A DNA stretch of 38,260 nucleotides from positions 1-38,260 of the forward strand of contig JBLHWU010000027.1 of the NCBI GenBank assembly GCA_047629355.1. Reading direction: 5' to 3'. A program made the position numbers and the translations under genes. Shown one piece after another: positions 1 to 7,667 of the stretch (position 1 is its first letter; each line of letters starts with the position of its first letter). The notes under the pieces are model-generated. The model ran no database searches. It was not told the origin of the DNA and saw only the letters and a program-made list of their open reading frames with translations. This stretch comes from CAYUNA01 sp047629355. GTDB lineage: Bacteria > Bacteroidota > Bacteroidia > Chitinophagales > Saprospiraceae.

Positions 1-21
1 TTTTCTTTTAAAGAATTCAAA

Positions 22-57
22 AAATCGTTGCATAGCCTTCGTTACGGAACTATTTTT
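22..57 (+). repeat. Window-end repeat, left copy
   Basis: Thirty-six bases beginning AAATCGTTGCAT and ending ACGGAACTATTTTT. The reverse complement of the last 36 bases of the window (38225-38260) matches at 31 of 36 positions, with all five differences in the middle. It lies just upstream of the truncated S41 peptidase, so it may mark the insertion or rearrangement that removed that gene's start. It could also simply be where an assembly broke at a dispersed repeat. Confidence 0.7.
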
Positions 58-106
58 TGTGTTTTTTTAAAGGGAAAAGGACAAGCATAATGGCCCAAGT
101 TATTGA

Positions 107-988
107 ATCGTTTTTACTAATCAAGAATTATTTGAAATTAGTTGTAAAATGCTGCAAGAATTGAAGGATGGACATGTGAGCATTGAACCAAATTTTGCAG
201 AAGAAGACATCAAATGTGGTCCACCGTATGAATTTGATTTAGCAATAGAGTTTGGTACTGAAAAGCAATGGGCAGCCTTCTCAGCGGTTATGGATAAAAC
301 ATTGCAAGATCACGGTTTTTTACAAGTCACAAAAGTCAATATTACGGAAGAAACCAACTTTCAATACCGTTTATCAGATTCGCTTGGTTATTTGAGAATA
401 AATGAAATGACTGAAAAATTAACTTTTTGGAAATTCAACAAAGCATTGGATAAAGCGGTCCATAAATTTCAAAATAAACAGGGTTTAATCATTGATTTAA
501 GATTCAATGGTGGAGGATGGGATTTTATTGCGTACCAATTGGCAAGTCGATTGATTCAGGAAGAAGTGGGACATTATGAAAGAATGCGAAAAAAAGGGAG
601 TACTAAATTTACTACAAAAAAGTACAAAAAAGTACAAAAAAATCAAACCTAAAGGGAAAAATCAATTTGTCAAGCCAATTGTCATTTTGACGAGTGATTT
701 TACGGCAAGTGCCGCAGAGGTGTTTTTATTGCTGATGAAAGACTTGCCGCATGTGACAATTATTGGCGCGATGCAACGGAGGGAATATTTTCGGATATGC
801 ATGAATTTAGTTTGCCGAATAAATGGACGGTTTCTTTATCGCATCAACAGTTTTTTTCAAAAGGAATGGTCAATTATGAAGGAATAGGAATCGCCCCTGA
901 TATTGATATTTCAAATAAAAAAATCGATATTGACCAGCAAATTGACCCTGTTATAGCAACGGCTATTCAAACATTTAAAATTCCCTAA
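107..988 (+). pseudogene. S41-family (C-terminal processing/TSP-like) peptidase, degraded remnant
   Basis: Three consecutive reading frames together give the C-terminal half of an S41 serine peptidase. The first frame (to 652) has the conserved GLIIDLRFNGGG strand. The second has the nucleophile region TSDFTASAAEVF (about 690-725). The third (from about 774) has the closing GIFSDMHEFSLPNKW and GIGIAPDI blocks and stops at 988. The first frameshift falls in a triplicated A-rich 10-mer at 613-642, the second near 768-776. The frame is closed by a stop at 104, so the N-terminal half (tricorn/PDZ-like region in intact members) is gone. Intact relatives are usually secreted or periplasmic proteases. 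With two frameshifts and no N-terminus it should be inactive. Family assignment rests on the motif order, not on an alignment. Confidence 0.75.
613..642 (+). repeat. Three tandem 10-mers (TACAAAAAAG) at a frameshift
   Basis: The unit TACAAAAAAG is present twice and then once more with its last base changed, giving 30 bases. Ten is not a multiple of three, so gain or loss of a unit changes the frame. The peptidase frame switches exactly here, so slippage in this tract is the likely cause of the first frameshift. Confidence 0.8.
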
Positions 989-1000
989 CACGTTTTTCAC

Positions 1001-1396
1001 ATGAAAACAATCGACAAACTCGCCTAGCTCCACCTCCAAAACCAAAAAATTCTCAGCACCCGCAGCAAAGGCAAAGATACCTACTACATCCCCGGTGGCA
1101 AACGCGAAACAAGCGAATCGGACCACGCCGCCCTTATCCGCGAAATCAAGGAAGAATTGAGCGTTGATTTGATTAAAAATACCTTAAAATACGAAAATAC
1201 GTTTACAGCCCAAGCGCACGGATACGCGGAAGGTATTCTTGTTAGAATGACCTGTTATTCAGGGAATTATGAAGGAATTCTAAAAGCCAATTCAGAAATT
1301 GAAGAGATTATTTGGTTGGCATATTCCGATATAGACAAAGTGTCACCTGTTGATAAAATTATTTTTGATTGGCTAAGAAAACAGGGCATTTTATAA
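1001..1396 (+). pseudogene. Nudix hydrolase with one in-frame amber codon
   Basis: From the ATG at 1001 one frame reads MKTIDKLA, stops at TAG 1025-1027, and continues uninterrupted to 1396. Downstream of the stop is a Nudix box: GKRETSE (first Gly and Glu) and then REIKEEL, matching GX5EX7REUXEE, with Ser where the final Gly normally sits. Including the stop position the product would be about 131 residues, a normal size for a small Nudix pyrophosphohydrolase. TGG to TAG is a one-base change and Trp would suit the position, but that is inference. The first in-frame start after the stop would be 1157 or later, inside or past the Nudix box, so reinitiation would not make a working enzyme. The 3' end overlaps the convergent DUF1304 gene by six bases. 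Confidence 0.75.
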
Positions 1397-1753
1397 TAAA
1401 AAAATCAATCCTAACGCAATCAATGCAGGCAATCCTTGAATATAAAATATCTTTTTATCTACTGACATCGCTCCATAAATGCCCGCAATCGCAACGCAAG
1501 ACAAGAAGAAAATAGCAATATTGATGCGCCAAATTTCATTGTCAATAAAAAATGTCCAAATCAATCCTGCAGCTAAAAAACCGTTGTAGAGTCCCTGATT
1601 GGCTGCCATCGACTTCGTTTTTTCAAATAAATCAGCAGGGAATTTTCTAAAGATTTTTCTGCCTTTGGTTGTCCACGCGAACATTTCAAAATAAAAGAAG
1701 TACAAATGAAGTGCGGCGATGAGGGCGATTAAAATGTTGATTGCTAATTGCAT
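1391..1753 (-). CDS. DUF1304 family small integral membrane protein
   Basis: The 120-residue product is almost entirely hydrophobic, with about four predicted membrane segments (roughly residues 4-26, 53-70, 74-96 and 102-120). It has the signature of DUF1304 proteins: EMFAWTTKGRKIF after the first helix and KTKSMAANQGLYNGFLAAGL before the second. The family's function is unknown. Length is normal for the family. The gene lies downstream of a hairpin (1811-1841) that probably ends the upstream protease transcript, so it probably has its own promoter in the AT-rich 1754-1810 region. Its stop overlaps the stop of the broken Nudix gene on the other strand. Confidence 0.85.
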   Translation of the reverse strand: MQLAINILIALIAALHLYFFYFEMFAWTTKGRKIFRKFPADLFEKTKSMAANQGLYNGFLAAGLIWTFFIDNEIWRINIAIFFLSCVAIAGIYGAMSVDKKIFYIQGLPALIALGLIFLL

Positions 1754-1810
1754 TTTAAATCGATTTTATTAGATGTTTTGAATTTAAAAGTTTCAAGAAT
1801 AAAAGCAAAA

Positions 1811-1841
1811 CCGAAGCGGTCGGCAAAACCCACCGCTTCGG
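1811..1841 (-). terminator. Hairpin downstream of the C1 protease
   Basis: The arms CCGAAGCGGT (1811-1820) and ACCGCTTCGG (1832-1841) are perfect complements around an 11-base loop. On the minus strand the hairpin is followed by a T-rich stretch (TTTTGCTTTT) and starts about 21 bases past the protease stop, as expected of an intrinsic terminator. Confidence 0.7.
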
Positions 1842-1862
1842 GAAAGCTCATAATTAACCAAT

Positions 1863-2966
1863 TTACTCTATCTCTAACTTCGCCCACATCACCTTTGGCA
1901 CCGCCTCTTTATGCACCAACACACCCACTGTTTTCAACCGAAAATAAGCCGCCGACATGTACAAATATCCTTTATAATCACTCACTTCACCCCAAGAGTT
2001 TTTGATGATGTAATATTTCGTGCCGTTTTGATCTTGCGACGTCCCGACAATGTGCATCAAGTGGTCATCTGTCGTTGAATAATTCATAAAGGTTTTTTGT
2101 CGCAATTCCTGCGTCACTTTCACCTCTGCGCCAGGTTTGGTAAACAAATCTTCTCGTTTTTCGTCAACTGGCAAAATAGCCATGCCATTGCGGGAAGAAA
2201 ACCCTTTTTCACTCACATCACCATCCCAAGAAACAGTGAATCCATTCGCTAAAGCATTGTCCACAATTCGCTCCATATCGCCCATTTGTAAGTTGATATA
2301 ACTGCCATTCGAATAGTTGTCAGGAATTTCCAAAATGCACGCCTCAAAAAACGGATGGTGCGTATAAGACGTAAAGGACAAATAGTCTTCTGGGTTGATT
2401 TTCAAGGACTTCGTAAACGATTCAACGGTATAATCCTTACCTTCGTAATTGAATTTCTCAGGCGCATCGCCCATATAAACGTCCATAATTGCATTCACAC
2501 CGCCTGCCCATCTTGGCGTCGGTCGTTTCTGCTTGATGATGCCGTCAATCATGCCTTTTAGTGAAACTTCCATCTCGCTGTGGTCGTGCATATCCGATTC
2601 CTCAACCTTGCCATCAAAGACCGATTCTGGAACAATCCCGCCCATTTTATACGCTCGAATCACATCGTGCGCGAGGCTTCCTTGGCTAAAATTTGCCTTG
2701 CCTTGTCGCAACACATAATTCCGCGCTTTGTCTTGATAAATATTGCGAACAATGTACATTTCCGACAAATCAATGCCCGGCTGTCCCATACGTATCAACT
2801 CTGATTCCAAAAAAGAAACGGTCGAAAAGCTCCAACAAGTCCCTGTCCGCTGCTGATTTTTAACAGCCGTACAAGCGACTTTATTGATTTCAGTAAATTG
2901 GTATTGGGCAAAAGCTGAGCAAGTAAAAATGGTCAGCATGGATAGTAAAACGGATTTTTTAAACAT
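1863..2966 (-). CDS. Secreted papain-like cysteine protease (C1, bleomycin hydrolase/aminopeptidase C type)
   Basis: The 367-residue protein starts with a signal peptide (residues 1-20, ending SAFA before Gln21). The catalytic triad is visible: Cys44 in QQRTGTCWSFS, His302 in DHLMHIVG and Asn323 in IKNSWGE. The oxyanion Gln is probably Q38 or Q39. The HxM and NSWG contexts resemble bleomycin hydrolase/PepC more than lysosomal cathepsins. It is about 80-100 residues shorter than typical cytosolic bleomycin hydrolases and carries an export signal, so it probably acts on peptides in the periplasm or outside. It appears monocistronic, with a hairpin terminator after it. There is no T9SS sorting domain. 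Confidence 0.9.
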   Translation of the reverse strand: MFKKSVLLSMLTIFTCSAFAQYQFTEINKVACTAVKNQQRTGTCWSFSTVSFLESELIRMGQPGIDLSEMYIVRNIYQDKARNYVLRQGKANFSQGSLAHDVIRAYKMGGIVPESVFDGKVEESDMHDHSEMEVSLKGMIDGIIKQKRPTPRWAGGVNAIMDVYMGDAPEKFNYEGKDYTVESFTKSLKINPEDYLSFTSYTHHPFFEACILEIPDNYSNGSYINLQMGDMERIVDNALANGFTVSWDGDVSEKGFSSRNGMAILPVDEKREDLFTKPGAEVKVTQELRQKTFMNYSTTDDHLMHIVGTSQDQNGTKYYIIKNSWGEVSDYKGYLYMSAAYFRLKTVGVLVHKEAVPKVMWAKLEIE

Positions 2967-3025
2967 ATTTATTAGTTTTATAAATCAAAAAAATTGATAT
3001 TTCGCTTTTGGCAAAAATACATGAT

Positions 3026-3033
3026 TACTTTTG
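3026..3033 (+). promoter_or_regulatory. Bacteroidota -7 box (TACTTTTG) upstream of kdsB
   Basis: TACTTTTG fits the TAnnTTTG consensus exactly and ends 18 bases before the kdsB ATG. A TTTG at 3007-3010 is a possible -33 element, but the 15-base spacing is shorter than usual. Confidence 0.5.
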
Positions 3034-3051
3034 TCTTTGAAAATCTAATTT

Positions 3052-3810
3052 ATGCAAACAACCAACAAAGTTCTCGGAATTATTCCCGCCCGCTACGATT
3101 CTTCCCGTTTTCCGGGCAAAGTCCTGGTCGATATTGCGGGTAAGTCCATGATTCAGCGCGTCTATGAACAGGCAAAAAAAGCAACGTCTTTGACCGAAGT
3201 CGTCGTCGCAACGGATGATGAACGGATTTTTCAAGCGGTCGAAGCCTTCGGAGGACAAACCGTTTTTACCGATAAAAATCACCAAAGTGGCACAGACCGT
3301 TGCGCGGAAGTACTGAAATTTGACCATTTTCAAAACTTTGATATCGTCATTAATATTCAAGGCGACGAGCCATTTATTCAGCCCGAACAGATTGACAAAG
3401 CAGTTCTGTTTTTACAAAAAAATACAGCGTTTAATATAGCTACTTTAGCAAAAAAAATCAAAGAGACGCAAGCACTTTTTAGTCCAAATGTCGTCAAAGT
3501 TGTTTTTGGAAATGCTCAAAATGCGCTGTATTTTAGTAGAAATGCCATTCCCTATTTACGCGACGAACAGCTCGGTAATTGGTTGCAAAAAGCCGAATTT
3601 TATAAGCACATTGGATTGTATGCTTTTAGAAAAAACACGTTGGAAGCTATCGCTAAATTGCCGGTAGGTAGATTGGAAAACTGGGAAAAACTGGAGCAGT
3701 TGCGTTGGTTAGAAAATGGCTGCTCAATTGGAGTAGAAATTACGGAATTAGAGACGATTGGGATTGATACGCCAGAAGACCTTGCTTTGGCAATTAAGAA
3801 TTTAAGCTAA
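3052..3810 (+). CDS. kdsB: 3-deoxy-manno-octulosonate cytidylyltransferase (CMP-Kdo synthetase)
   Basis: The enzyme joins CTP and Kdo to give CMP-Kdo, the activated sugar for the lipopolysaccharide inner core, in the cytoplasm. The 252-residue protein has the full family pattern: the nucleotide-binding start IIPARYDSSRFPGKVL (about residues 10-25), ATDDERI, the SGTDRCAE motif (about 81-88), NIQGDEPF with the metal-binding Asp, and the C-terminal GIDTPEDL. Length is typical (about 250). The start is supported by the conserved N-terminus and a -7 promoter box just upstream. No other Kdo gene is adjacent, but a heptose-phosphate kinase gene for the same core lies at 13.5-14.4 kb. Confidence 0.96.
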   Translation: MQTTNKVLGIIPARYDSSRFPGKVLVDIAGKSMIQRVYEQAKKATSLTEVVVATDDERIFQAVEAFGGQTVFTDKNHQSGTDRCAEVLKFDHFQNFDIVINIQGDEPFIQPEQIDKAVLFLQKNTAFNIATLAKKIKETQALFSPNVVKVVFGNAQNALYFSRNAIPYLRDEQLGNWLQKAEFYKHIGLYAFRKNTLEAIAKLPVGRLENWEKLEQLRWLENGCSIGVEITELETIGIDTPEDLALAIKNLS

Positions 3811-3857
3811 ATTTGTTATAGCTCTGAGCATCCTAAAAGGATTGAATGTGAATAACC

Positions 3858-3872
3858 CCGAATGCAATTCGG
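3858..3872. repeat. Palindromic 15-mer CCGAATGCAATTCGG
   Basis: A small hairpin (CCGAAT/ATTCGG) within a longer dispersed-looking stretch that starts GGATTGAATGTGAATA near 3839. The same 15-mer, inverted, occurs at 27218-27232 between murD and ftsW. A related GGATTGAATATGAATA stretch lies at 5625, in both cases 75-90 bases before a family-1 miniature element. Confidence 0.6.
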
Positions 3873-3926
3873 AAGGACGATAAAACAACGATAATTACTC
3901 GAAGTGATTAAATATAAAATGTCTAA

Positions 3927-4085
3927 GGAACGCGGAATAAATAAATGCAGATTCTTGGGAGTGAGGTTTTGTTCTCCCTTTTTGCTTTAAAAGTGCTATT
4001 GATGTTGATATAATGAGCATTTTTAAAGTGAAAAATGAGGATAAAATATCCTGTCAAGAATCCGCATTTATTTAATTCGCGTTCC
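3927..4085. mobile_element. Miniature inverted-repeat element, family 1, copy A
   Basis: This 159-bp noncoding element has about 31-bp imperfect terminal inverted repeats: left starts GGAACGCGGAATAAATAAAT, and the right end read in reverse starts GGAACGCGAATTAAATAAAT (28 of 31 match). It is flanked by direct TAA (3924-3926 and 4086-4088), read as a 3-bp target duplication. A second copy of the same length and orientation is at 5702-5860. The right TAA is also the left flank of the family-2 element that follows. Confidence 0.75.
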
Positions 4086-4088
4086 TAA

Positions 4089-4287
4089 GTAGTTTTTCAC
4101 GTTAATAGTGTCGGATAGCATTTGGATGAGTTTTGAATTTGTACAAGGCAAAAAACGCAGACATAGCCTTTGCTATCTGCGCTGGCTTTTGTTAATAACA
4201 AAAAAAGCAATAGCAAAAAAGTATTTTTAACGAAGTGAAAATTTAAAAATCGCCAAATCATCCGACAGGATTAACTTGAATAACTAC
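4089..4287. mobile_element. Miniature inverted-repeat element, family 2, intact copy
   Basis: This 199-bp element starts GTAGTTTTTCACGTTAATAG, and its right end in reverse starts GTAGTTATTCAAGTTAATCC. Inside are a hairpin around ACGCAGA...TCTGCG and a central palindromic GCTTTTGTTAATAACAAAA. A second copy, nearly identical apart from its first 15 bases, surrounds the insertion sequence at 16596-17990. The left flank is TAA. The right flank, TTA at 4288-4290, is the stop codon of the neighbouring minus-strand gene. No coding potential is seen. Confidence 0.75.
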
Positions 4288-5520
4288 TTACTTTAAATGA
4301 ACAATCGAATTCCAAAAAATGCCATCAATCGTCTGAATTTCAATAAAATACGCTCCTTTAGCAAGGTCTTTATTTGAAAAATCCAACTCAATTGCATTCC
4401 CATGTTCAAAATCTCCTTTTTCAAAAACAGCGACGATTTCCCCATTTAAATTAACCAAGTGAATCGCTTCAATCGGCTCCTTTACATCCTTCATTTCAAT
4501 AATCAAACGGTCGCGAAAAGGATTTGGAAATACCTTAATATTCGATTTGAGATTAGCTTCCTCCACCGCATTCGGCTCTTCTAAAAACGGTAAAACATTA
4601 AATCTTAACAACTTTTGCGGCAACACCGAAAACGCTTCTGAGACGACATATCCCGTTCGATCATTTCTAAAAGTAATACCTTCCGCTTGACTTGTACTTA
4701 TTGCGCTACCCAGACTAATTTTTCGCTTATTTCCTTTAAAAAATTGATTTCCAGGATAATCAAATAATAACCAAAGAAGAACTTCCGAAGTCGCCGTATT
4801 GTACCCTAAAAGCAGCACCTCGCCCTCATCGCTAATATCCGCAGAAGTGATTTGCACCTGTACTTCAAGCGAATCTCTCACCTGCGCAACATGTTCGCCT
4901 GCCGTCGTCGGCAATACGTAATGACGCGTTTTAAAATCCACCCAATTTTTAGAAAATAGGTGCAAACTATCTTCAAAAACAAACATCGCTTCGCAGTCAT
5001 AATTGTTGTTATTGCTATTAAGGGTAAAATCAGTTTGATCGCTGAAAATAAACTCAATAACTTCAGCAGTCGCCACATTTTCTGTCAGGTCTCCTTTTGA
5101 AATTTTATACACCCGTAGGTTCGTTCGATTCCCATCATTATTACCAAAATCACCGACATAAACATGGGTTTCATCCTCCGTCATATCTTCCCAATCGTAG
5201 TTGTCCGCCCCCGCAATCGTTACGATGTGTTCAATTGCGCCCATCAAGGAATCAATCTGATAAATACGATCTTCATTGCCCCCATCCTCATGCGTCCAAA
5301 GCGTTTCATTGAAAAATCCTGCACCTGAAACTTCCTCTAAATTGGAAGGCAATTGCGTGATTTCCGTCAATTGATAATTCGTGGTTGGATAAATACAAGA
5401 GCCATCATTTTCTGTGGCTGCTGCATCGAAATTATTGGCTTGTGGGTCGGTACAGCCTGATTGTGCAGACGCATTTTGAAATGATAAGAAAAGGGGTAAA
5501 ATTAGGATAAGATATTTCAT
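4288..5520 (-). CDS. Secreted protein of unknown function with T9SS C-terminal sorting domain
   Basis: From the ATG at 5520 the protein has 410 residues (a longer TTG-started version is less likely). It has a signal peptide (MKYLILILPLFLSF...ASAQ), then a calcium-binding-like GCTDPQANNFDAAATENDGSC motif common in Bacteroidota surface proteins. The middle region (about 50-320) has short repeating blocks with EEVSGAGF, DYDWEDMT-like and DCEAMFVF motifs suggestive of a beta-propeller-like fold. It ends with a type A T9SS sorting domain (VFPNPFRDRLIIEM ... GAYFIEIQT). It is therefore predicted to cross the outer membrane and stay on the surface or be released. The substrate is unknown. The stop codon lies exactly at the border of a family-2 miniature element, and family-1 elements sit on both sides. 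Confidence 0.8.
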   Translation of the reverse strand: MKYLILILPLFLSFQNASAQSGCTDPQANNFDAAATENDGSCIYPTTNYQLTEITQLPSNLEEVSGAGFFNETLWTHEDGGNEDRIYQIDSLMGAIEHIVTIAGADNYDWEDMTEDETHVYVGDFGNNDGNRTNLRVYKISKGDLTENVATAEVIEFIFSDQTDFTLNSNNNNYDCEAMFVFEDSLHLFSKNWVDFKTRHYVLPTTAGEHVAQVRDSLEVQVQITSADISDEGEVLLLGYNTATSEVLLWLLFDYPGNQFFKGNKRKISLGSAISTSQAEGITFRNDRTGYVVSEAFSVLPQKLLRFNVLPFLEEPNAVEEANLKSNIKVFPNPFRDRLIIEMKDVKEPIEAIHLVNLNGEIVAVFEKGDFEHGNAIELDFSNKDLAKGAYFIEIQTIDGIFWNSIVHLK

Positions 5521-6162
5521 AAAATTCGTTGTTGTCAATAAAATGGAAAATTACAGAAAACTTGTGAGGGGGAGGAATTAATTCCCCAGCAAACTAAGTT
5601 TTTGCAATATAGCAAATCCCGAAGGGATTGAATATGAATACTGCAATAATCATTAAATGGCTATCTATTAACTTGATATTTAAGAAACGAGAAAATCCTA
5701 AGGAATGCGAAATAAATAAAGTTAGATTCTTGAGAGAGAGGTTTTGTTCTCAGCTTTTGCTTTGAAAGTGCGATTTATGTTAATCTAATGAGCATTTTTA
5801 AAGTAAAAAATGAGGGCAAAATATCCTCTGAAGAGTCTGAGTTTATTTAATTCGCATTCCTAAGCTTTTCAAGCTTCAAAAAAAATGTGCCTCACCTGCG
5901 GCGCGGCCTCAAATGCCCCAACGCGAGGCGAAGCCGAGCGCAGAATTATAGGTGACAAGTTTGTAGCTATTTTATTGGGTGTTTTCAAATTTTTACTGAA
6001 AAAGATTCCCCTTCTCCACAAGGTTTCCTAAAATTCCGCATCTAACCTTTCAACTCCTCATTTTTTAATCATAAAATCAACCACTAAAAATTTATGCAGC
6101 AACTTCTACTTTCAGACAGACCTTCAAACGAGTCCTTTATTAAAAAAAAAACTGTAAAAGTT
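5521..6162. other. Gene-free region between the T9SS protein and the cytochrome peroxidase
   Basis: No convincing gene. It holds a GGATTGAATATGAATA stretch near 5625, the family-1 element copy B (5702-5860) and a GC-rich patch (about 5893-5950, with GCGGCGCGG and CGAGGCGAAGCCGAGCG) that can fold and stands out from the AT-rich surroundings. The last 200 bases must contain the peroxidase promoter, but no clear TAnnTTTG was found. Confidence 0.6.
5702..5860. mobile_element. Miniature inverted-repeat element, family 1, copy B
   Basis: Same length (159 bp), orientation and internal words as copy A, including GAGGTTTTGTTCTC and ATGAGCATTTTTAAAGT. The termini begin GGAATGCGAAATAAATAAA and, in reverse from the right, GGAATGCGAATTAAATAAA. 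It is flanked by TAA at 5699-5701 and 5861-5863. The two ends share a change relative to copy A (GGAATGCG instead of GGAACGCG), so the inverted repeat has been kept matched as the copies diverged. Confidence 0.75.
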
Positions 6163-7407
6163 ATGAAAAATTTATTTGTGGCATTGAATCTCCTGACTAT
6201 AATCCTCATTTTTACCCACTGCGCGACAGACGATAGTTTCAACCCTGACAACGATACCGGCATAAACACACCGACGAACAACGACAATAACGGCAGTAAT
6301 ACCAATACCCTCGACAATCGTGGTTTGCCACTGACAACCACCGACCCTATCGCCAATCCAACCTCCGATGCGAAGGTAGAATTGGGCAGATTACTCTTTT
6401 GGGACCCCGTACTTTCTGGTGAAAAAGACGTGGCTTGCGCAACTTGTCACCACCCTCAATTTGGGTATTCAGATGGACGGGAATTACCAATTGGCGTAGG
6501 TGGAATTGGGATTGGACCCAACCGTTTTGATGGCGCAAATGACGATATTGGTTTGGTACAACGCAATTCACCAACGATCATCAATACTGCGTTTAATGGC
6601 ATTCGGATAGGTCAAAATTACGTCCCCGAAGCTGCGCCAATGTTTTGGGACAACCGCGTTGAAAGTCTGGAAGCACAGACCATCTTACCAACCATGTCGT
6701 TTGAAGAAATGCGTGGACATACCTACGAAGAAAATGAAACGCTACCAACAATTATTGCTCGCTTGAATGCAATTCCTGAATACCAAACTCAATTTCAGAC
6801 GGCTTTCGGCGGCAATAACCCGATTAATTCTGACAATATCGGACGAGCTATTGCTACATTTGAACGCAGTATTGTCGCCAATAATAGCCCCTTCGACCGC
6901 TATGCCCGAGGGGATGAAAATGCCTTGACTGACCAGCAAATTGATGGCATGCAACGTTTCGATGCGGTGGGCTGCGATAATTGCCACGCTGGACAGATGT
7001 TTTCGGATTATGAATTGCACATTTTGGCAGTTCCAGACAATCAAGTTTTGGGTTTTTCGGATGATGGTGCGAATAGCACTTATGCTTTTCGGACGCCGAC
7101 TTTACGAAATTTGAATGTGACTCAACCCTACTTTCACAATGGCGTTGCAGGTAATTTGCAAACGGTTCTAAATTTTTACAATCAGATTCAAAACGGAAAT
7201 AACGGTGGCGGTGGCAATGACGGCTTGAATGCTAATCCAAATGTAAATGACAATCAAATTGATCCGCTAATTGGAGACTTAAACCTAAGAGGAAATGACA
7301 TTCAGCCCATTATCGCCTTTATTCAGGCATTGAATGATGATAGTTTTGATAAAACAATTCCAGCGAGTGTGCCGAGTGGTCTGCAAGTTGGAGGAAGAAT
7401 TAATTAA
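6163..7407 (+). CDS. Di-haem cytochrome c peroxidase family lipoprotein (CCP/MauG type)
   Basis: From the ATG at 6163 the protein has 414 residues. It begins with a lipoprotein-like signal (hydrophobic residues 4-17, Cys20 in FTHCATDD), followed by an Asn/Asp/Thr-rich linker (about 25-60). Two CXXCH haem sites are visible: CATCH at 92-96 and CDNCH at 271-275, the usual spacing for bacterial di-haem peroxidases. Family blocks GRLLFWDPVLSG, NSPTIINTAFN, MFWDNRVESLE and the C-terminal FRTPTLRNLNVTQPYFHNG are present. It probably detoxifies peroxide in the periplasm or on a membrane using electrons from small cytochromes; a MauG-like modifying role cannot be excluded. A Gly/Asn-rich insert lies near the C-terminus (about 345-365). 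A terminator follows. Confidence 0.93.
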   Translation: MKNLFVALNLLTIILIFTHCATDDSFNPDNDTGINTPTNNDNNGSNTNTLDNRGLPLTTTDPIANPTSDAKVELGRLLFWDPVLSGEKDVACATCHHPQFGYSDGRELPIGVGGIGIGPNRFDGANDDIGLVQRNSPTIINTAFNGIRIGQNYVPEAAPMFWDNRVESLEAQTILPTMSFEEMRGHTYEENETLPTIIARLNAIPEYQTQFQTAFGGNNPINSDNIGRAIATFERSIVANNSPFDRYARGDENALTDQQIDGMQRFDAVGCDNCHAGQMFSDYELHILAVPDNQVLGFSDDGANSTYAFRTPTLRNLNVTQPYFHNGVAGNLQTVLNFYNQIQNGNNGGGGNDGLNANPNVNDNQIDPLIGDLNLRGNDIQPIIAFIQALNDDSFDKTIPASVPSGLQVGGRIN

Positions 7408-7437
7408 GTCCTTCTTTGCATCTAAATTTTAATAAAA

Positions 7438-7468
7438 CTGCCGTTGGCCCTCACAATACCAACGGCAG
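7438..7468 (+). terminator. Intrinsic terminator after the peroxidase gene
   Basis: A 10-bp perfect stem, CTGCCGTTGG (7438-7447) with CCAACGGCAG (7459-7468), around an 11-base loop, followed by CTTTATT. It lies 30 bases after the stop. Confidence 0.8.
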
Positions 7469-7667
7469 CTTTATTGTAAAAGCCAAATTTGCTCACCTGA
7501 GCAAATTTCATTTAAAAATTTGACTATCAACATTTTAAATCAATTCATTTTATCAAAATAACGCATTTCCAACCTTTCTTCCTTTTTTGAAATGCTTTAA
7601 TGAACCGAAAAACGCTTACCTTGTTGACAATTCCTATATCAATGAATTTAAACGCAACACCGTCAAC

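Noticed and set aside
3811..5863. Repeats around the T9SS gene as a possible CRISPR array.
   Set aside because: There are only two copies, 1.7 kb apart, with terminal inverted repeats and no regular spacers or cas genes.
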